Shown: positions 60,720 to 64,000 of the stretch, piece by piece
Numbering within the stretch: the first letter of the stretch is position 1
Layout: the number at the start of each line of letters is the position of its first letter
Assembly (NCBI RefSeq): GCF_900102075.1
Contig: NZ_FNAV01000005.1
Location: forward strand, 62,001 to 126,000
Reading direction: 5' to 3'
Length of the DNA stretch: 64,000 nucleotides
Source of the DNA: Salipiger thiooxidans
Lineage (GTDB): Bacteria > Pseudomonadota > Alphaproteobacteria > Rhodobacterales > Rhodobacteraceae
The notes under the pieces: model-generated
Seen by the model: only the letters and a program-made list of their open reading frames with translations
Database searches by the model: none
Told to the model about the DNA's origin: nothing
Position numbers and translations under genes: made by a program

Positions 60720-63005
60720 TCAGCCGATCGCGAAATCGAGCGAGTCGCTGCTGAGGTCGAGTGCGAATTCGTTCGAGAACACGTCGAACTGCACGAGGTC
60801 CGCCTGCGCTCCGGTCGAATAGACCGGGCCGAAGGAGCCTTCCGCCACCGCGCCCAGCACGCCGGCGCGGTAGAAGCCCTCGAGCAGGGCGAGGCTGTAG
60901 CCCACGTTGATGTTGAGATCGGTGTCGTTCGAGAAGGTCTCGCCCTCGGCCTCGAAGACCAGCTCGTATTCGACCATGCCGTCGCCGTTGTCGTCGTACT
61001 GGCTGGCATTGCCGTACTGGGTCGCGCCGGCAAGGTTGAACTCGAAGGTGTCGCCGTTCTCGAACACGATGTCCGCGACGATGTCGCCGGCATCGAGCAC
61101 GAAGTCCTGCAGGAAGTTCAGCCCGGCGAAGAGATCGAGGTCCAGAAGCTCGATCCCGGCCTCGACGCCCGTCTCCCAGAAGTCGCTGAAGAAGTCGATC
61201 CCGAGGTCGAACGGATTCACCCCGCCGAAGAACAGGTCGGCGATGGCCTGATCCGCGTCGAGGTTGAGCTGCAGCACGTTGTTCGAGGCGCCGTCACCCT
61301 CGAAGATCCCGCCCCCGGAAGAGGTGCCGGTGACGTCGAGCTCGGGCCATGCCAGCGTGGCCGAGAGCGCGTCGTCGCTGTCTCCGATCTCGAACGGCGG
61401 CGAGGTCTCGCTGTCGTAGTCGATCAGCGACTGGCTGCCGTTCTCGTTGATGCTTGGGCTGAAGGCGCTGAACCCGGCGATCTCGAGCGAGGTGCCGACG
61501 GCGATCTCGAGGATCAGGTCCAGCATGTAGCTCAGCGACGGCCCGTCGGTCATGAAGCCGCCGCCTGCCAGCGCCACCGTCGGGTCGAGCTGCAGCACGT
61601 CGGTGGTGAGGTTGTAGAAGGCCTCGACCGAGACGTCGTAGGGCACGGTGACATCGATCGAGCCGCCCTCGAGCAGCAGCTCCTGCTCGAGCCCGACGCG
61701 GATGTCGTAGAACCAGCTGCCGCCAAGCACGTCGCCGCCCCAGTTGCCGCTGTCGGCCACGTCGAGCCCGAGGAACGGGATGTCCGGGTCGAAGACGAAG
61801 GCTGCCCCCGAATCCCAGATGCTCTGGTCGGTCGCGGTGAAGTCGATCACGCCCGCGGTCAGGTCATAGGCGGAGGCGATGTTGATCGTCGCCTGCCCGG
61901 TCTCGGTGTCGCCGTTGGACAGCTCCTGCGAGGTGGCGGTGAAGGTCAGGTCGAAGTCGAAATCCGCGTCCGGCAGGGTGAGCAGGTAGGACCGCGAGAC
62001 GTAGTCCGTGGTGGTCACCGTGCCGAGCGTGTTGAGGGTAACCCCGAACGGCACCGCACTGCTGACGAGGCTGGCGATGAACTCCGAGTTGTCGTCGTCG
62101 GTCTCGGTCGCGATGACCTGCAGATGCACCTCGTGCACGTTGGACGTGGCCGAGGCGATGATCGAGACCTCGGGAACGTCCGCGACCGCCTCGACCCAGA
62201 CGTTCACGGTGGCGTAGTCGGTGCCGCCGTTGCCGTCCGAGATGCAGTAGGTGAAGCTGTCGGCCCCGGCGTAGTCGGTGTCGGGCGTATAGAGCAGCGC
62301 GTCGCCCGGCAGCAGGTCGGGGTCGTCGCCGTCGACGATCTGCACGGTGCCGTGCATGGCGCCGAAGGCGTCGGTGATGGTCAGCGTGTCGCCATCCGCG
62401 TCGGTGTCATTGTCGAGCACCGAGAACAGCACGCCCACCGCCGTGTCGGAGGGGTCGTCGAGCCCCGAGGCGCCGTCCTCGAAGATGCTGTAGGAATCTT
62501 CCACCGCATCCGGCGCCGCGGGCGCCAGCGTGACCATCTTGGCCGACCCGCCGCGTCCGCCGGCCGGCGCGCCGATGCTGGTCACCCGCACGCCGAACTC
62601 GACCTGCGCGATGTCGTCCAGCGTAAGGTCCCCGGCCTCGTTGGACAGGGTGAAACTCGTCAGCTGGACGTCGCCCTTGTTTTTGCCGATCCCCGGCCCG
62701 CCGAACTCGACGCCGGCATCGTAGGGATCCGCCGCGCCGTGCATGTTGGCGCCATGCCCTAGGTCGATGACATCCCCGGTCTGGTAGTCCGTCACGTCGA
62801 CGCCGAACGCCGACGAGTTCATCAGTTTCGAATCGTCGTTGAGATTGAAGAACAGGCCGCGGATATCGCCGACCTCCCCTTCATCTCCCGGCAGCACCTC
62901 AAGGGTGAACTCGATGGTGCCGTCGACCTCGACCGCAGTGACCTGGATATCCGGTCCGCCATCCACCCCTGGAATGACGAACGTGATGCTCCTTACGCAA
63001 TCCAT
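60720..63005 (-). CDS. Extracellular protein with cadherin-like (Big_9) domain
   Basis: A 761-residue acidic protein with almost no Cys or Lys. Its start MDCVRSITFVIPGVDGGPDI is preceded by GGGAGGAG, and no signal peptide is seen, as expected for type I secretion. Residues about 180-275 form a cadherin-like/Big_9 unit (LDNDTDADGDTLTITDAFGA, DYAGADSFTYCISDGNGGTD). The long C-terminal half is beta-rich and rich in LDLDL/FENGD-like patterns, ending SDSLDFAIG. No RTX nonapeptides are visible, so the export route is inferred. It shares style but not sequence repeats with the adhesin at the left end of the window. Confidence 0.8.
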   Translation of the reverse strand: MDCVRSITFVIPGVDGGPDIQVTAVEVDGTIEFTLEVLPGDEGEVGDIRGLFFNLNDDSKLMNSSAFGVDVTDYQTGDVIDLGHGANMHGAADPYDAGVEFGGPGIGKNKGDVQLTSFTLSNEAGDLTLDDIAQVEFGVRVTSIGAPAGGRGGSAKMVTLAPAAPDAVEDSYSIFEDGASGLDDPSDTAVGVLFSVLDNDTDADGDTLTITDAFGAMHGTVQIVDGDDPDLLPGDALLYTPDTDYAGADSFTYCISDGNGGTDYATVNVWVEAVADVPEVSIIASATSNVHEVHLQVIATETDDDNSEFIASLVSSAVPFGVTLNTLGTVTTTDYVSRSYLLTLPDADFDFDLTFTATSQELSNGDTETGQATINIASAYDLTAGVIDFTATDQSIWDSGAAFVFDPDIPFLGLDVADSGNWGGDVLGGSWFYDIRVGLEQELLLEGGSIDVTVPYDVSVEAFYNLTTDVLQLDPTVALAGGGFMTDGPSLSYMLDLILEIAVGTSLEIAGFSAFSPSINENGSQSLIDYDSETSPPFEIGDSDDALSATLAWPELDVTGTSSGGGIFEGDGASNNVLQLNLDADQAIADLFFGGVNPFDLGIDFFSDFWETGVEAGIELLDLDLFAGLNFLQDFVLDAGDIVADIVFENGDTFEFNLAGATQYGNASQYDDNGDGMVEYELVFEAEGETFSNDTDLNINVGYSLALLEGFYRAGVLGAVAEGSFGPVYSTGAQADLVQFDVFSNEFALDLSSDSLDFAIG

Positions 63006-63434
63006 GACCCATTCTCCTCCCGTTACTACAGTGACAGCCCGTTTCCGGGCTTCTTTTCCGTGGGGTGCCGGGGCCGACCGCGATGCGCCCGTTGTCCGGT
63101 GCGGCCGGCGCGCGCCGGTGACCGGGAACACGACTCGTTTTGGTGGGCGTTAGAGAGGCCGTACTCGGAACAACCAATGGTAGAGCTTACGCCCGGTCAA
63201 AATAATCATCAATGCGAATTTCGCTATATTTGGTTAACGCGCGAGAAGGGGATGGCGAGGCACGGTTGGTGCCTGCGGCACGCCGTAGGGGCGCTTGCGG
63301 GTGAGAAGCTCTCTACGGAGCCTCCCCGACGCGGGCCTTACCCCGACCGCCCGCGCCCCACAGGCGCGCAGAGACGCAAATCGCACCGCAGGGGGCCTGC
63401 GGTGCGTCTGGTGTTCAACAGGCTCAGGAGGGGC
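63006..63434. other. Intergenic region with CtrA-like half-site
   Basis: About 430 bases with no supported gene. The stretch 63170-63240 is A/T-rich and probably holds the promoter of the minus-strand extracellular protein. On the minus strand it contains GTTAACC (63232-63238), the half-site type bound by CtrA in alphaproteobacteria. A terminator for the NDH-like gene lies at 63377-63406. Confidence 0.4.
63377..63406 (-). terminator. Terminator of the NDH-like gene
   Basis: Eleven-base perfect stem CGCACCGCAGG / CCTGCGGTGCG with a three-base loop, followed on the minus strand by ATTTGCG. It lies about 30 bases past the stop. Confidence 0.7.
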
Positions 63435-64000
63435 TCACTCCGCGACGCTGCTGCGCGGTACCGCGATCCCCTGCTTGCCCTGCGTGATGAGGCGGGCGCT
63501 CTTCTGGCCCGAGGCGTGGGACCAGAGCCAGCTCAGCGCCACCGCCATGCGGTTGCGGGTGCCAATGAGGAAGTAGATGTGGGCGATGCCCCAGACCCAC
63601 CACGCAAGCGCGCCCTTGAGCCGGATGGGGCCGAAGTCGGCCACCGCGGCCTTGCGCCCGATGGTGGCGAGGCTGCCCTGGTGGCGGTAGACGAAGCGGC
63701 CCGGATCGCGCCGGAGCCCGAATCGGGCCTTCAGCTTGCGGGCCACGAACTCGCCCTGCTGCTTGGCGGCGGGCGCGATGCCCGGCACCGGCTTGCCGTC
63801 GGCGTTGGTTGCCGCGGCGGTGTCGCCGATCACGAAGATCTCGGGGTGGCCTTCGAGCGTCAGGTCCTCGGTCACCGGAACCCGCCCGGCACGGTCGCCC
63901 GCGACGCCCAGCCACTGCGCCGCGCGCGAGGCCTTGACCCCGGCGGCCCAGATCGCGGTGCGCGCGGGGATGTGCTCGGTGCCCAGCGTGATGCCCTCGG
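63435..64000 (-). CDS. NADH dehydrogenase-like flavoprotein (NDH-2 type), 5' end outside window
   Basis: The C-terminal 188 residues of an FAD/NAD-dependent oxidoreductase. Visible are the second dinucleotide region, IPARTAIWAAGVKAS, then the FAD-binding FVIGDTAAATNADGKPVPGI and APAAKQQGEFVARKL. The NDH-2 C-terminal membrane anchor follows: FVYRHQGSLATIGRKAAVAD, ALAWWVWGIAHIYFLIGTRN and RMAVALSWLWSH. It transfers electrons from NADH to quinone without pumping. The frame is open through base 64000. Confidence 0.92.
   Translation of the reverse strand, partial: EGITLGTEHIPARTAIWAAGVKASRAAQWLGVAGDRAGRVPVTEDLTLEGHPEIFVIGDTAAATNADGKPVPGIAPAAKQQGEFVARKLKARFGLRRDPGRFVYRHQGSLATIGRKAAVADFGPIRLKGALAWWVWGIAHIYFLIGTRNRMAVALSWLWSHASGQKSARLITQGKQGIAVPRSSVAE

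Overview
The window reads as chromosomal DNA of a GC-rich alphaproteobacterium of the Rhodobacteraceae (Roseobacter group; a Salipiger-like genus would fit, but I cannot fix the genus). The signs are the codon use, many four-base ATGA/GTGA gene overlaps, family-typical genes (DUF6478, DUF6455, DUF1467 after methylmalonyl-CoA epimerase, Hint-domain proteins, a DUF5928-type glycosyltransferase) and an intergenic repeat of a style I associate with this family. Most of the window is core or surface-related chromosome. I see no rRNA, CRISPR array, insertion sequence or prophage.

Layout. 1-4733: 3' part of a giant repeat adhesin with an RTX-like C-terminus. 5127-12931: a tightly coupled cellulose operon (lipoprotein, bcsA, bcsB, bcsZ, TPR protein). 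13042-13126: tRNA-Leu(UAG), then a frameshifted Hint-domain gene. 13748-19949: DMT exporter, small conserved proteins, CPBP protease, accD-folC. 20144-20364: an orphan small ORF ending in a strong terminator. 20413-27178: zapE, MFS transporter, ornithine cyclodeaminase/HAD/YaiI/AEC transporter run, a small zinc-finger gene and an ABC ATPase. 27186-27325: an inverted REP-like pair. 27444-31811: HIT protein, a GT14 glycosyltransferase divergent from a carbohydrate sulfotransferase, and a TetR/SDR pair. 32480-39175: MoxR-DUF58-DUF4159-amidotransferase-like operon. 39172-43909: NlpC/P60 hydrolase, leucyl aminopeptidase, carbonic anhydrase and small proteins. 44147-49443: asd, a CapD/FlaA1-type dehydratase, a LOG protein, threonine dehydratase. 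49448-53297: a late cobalamin cluster (cobS, cobT, cobU, phosphatase, cobD). 53307-60280: receiver protein, methylmalonyl-CoA epimerase, EI24, nitroreductase, YggU, M48 lipoprotein, three tandem DUF6455 genes, a frameshifted phosphotransferase and an NDUFA9-like protein. 60432-60518: tRNA-Leu(CAG). 60720-63005: a second extracellular cadherin-like protein. 63435-64000: 3' part of a type II NADH dehydrogenase-like flavoprotein.

How the genes fit together. Several loci build the cell surface: the adhesin and cellulose operon, the GlcNAc-transferase/sulfotransferase pair, the CapD-type dehydratase and the second cadherin-like protein. The most striking single observation is that BcsA keeps every catalytic motif and the gating loop but has lost key residues of both c-di-GMP-binding motifs of its PilZ domain (Leu for the first Arg of RxxxR, Arg for the Asp and Arg for the Gly of DxSxxG). 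This suggests cellulose synthesis that is not gated by c-di-GMP in the usual way. Other leads are the orphan small transcript near 20.2 kb, the DUF6455 triplication, and two genes each broken by a single-base frameshift.
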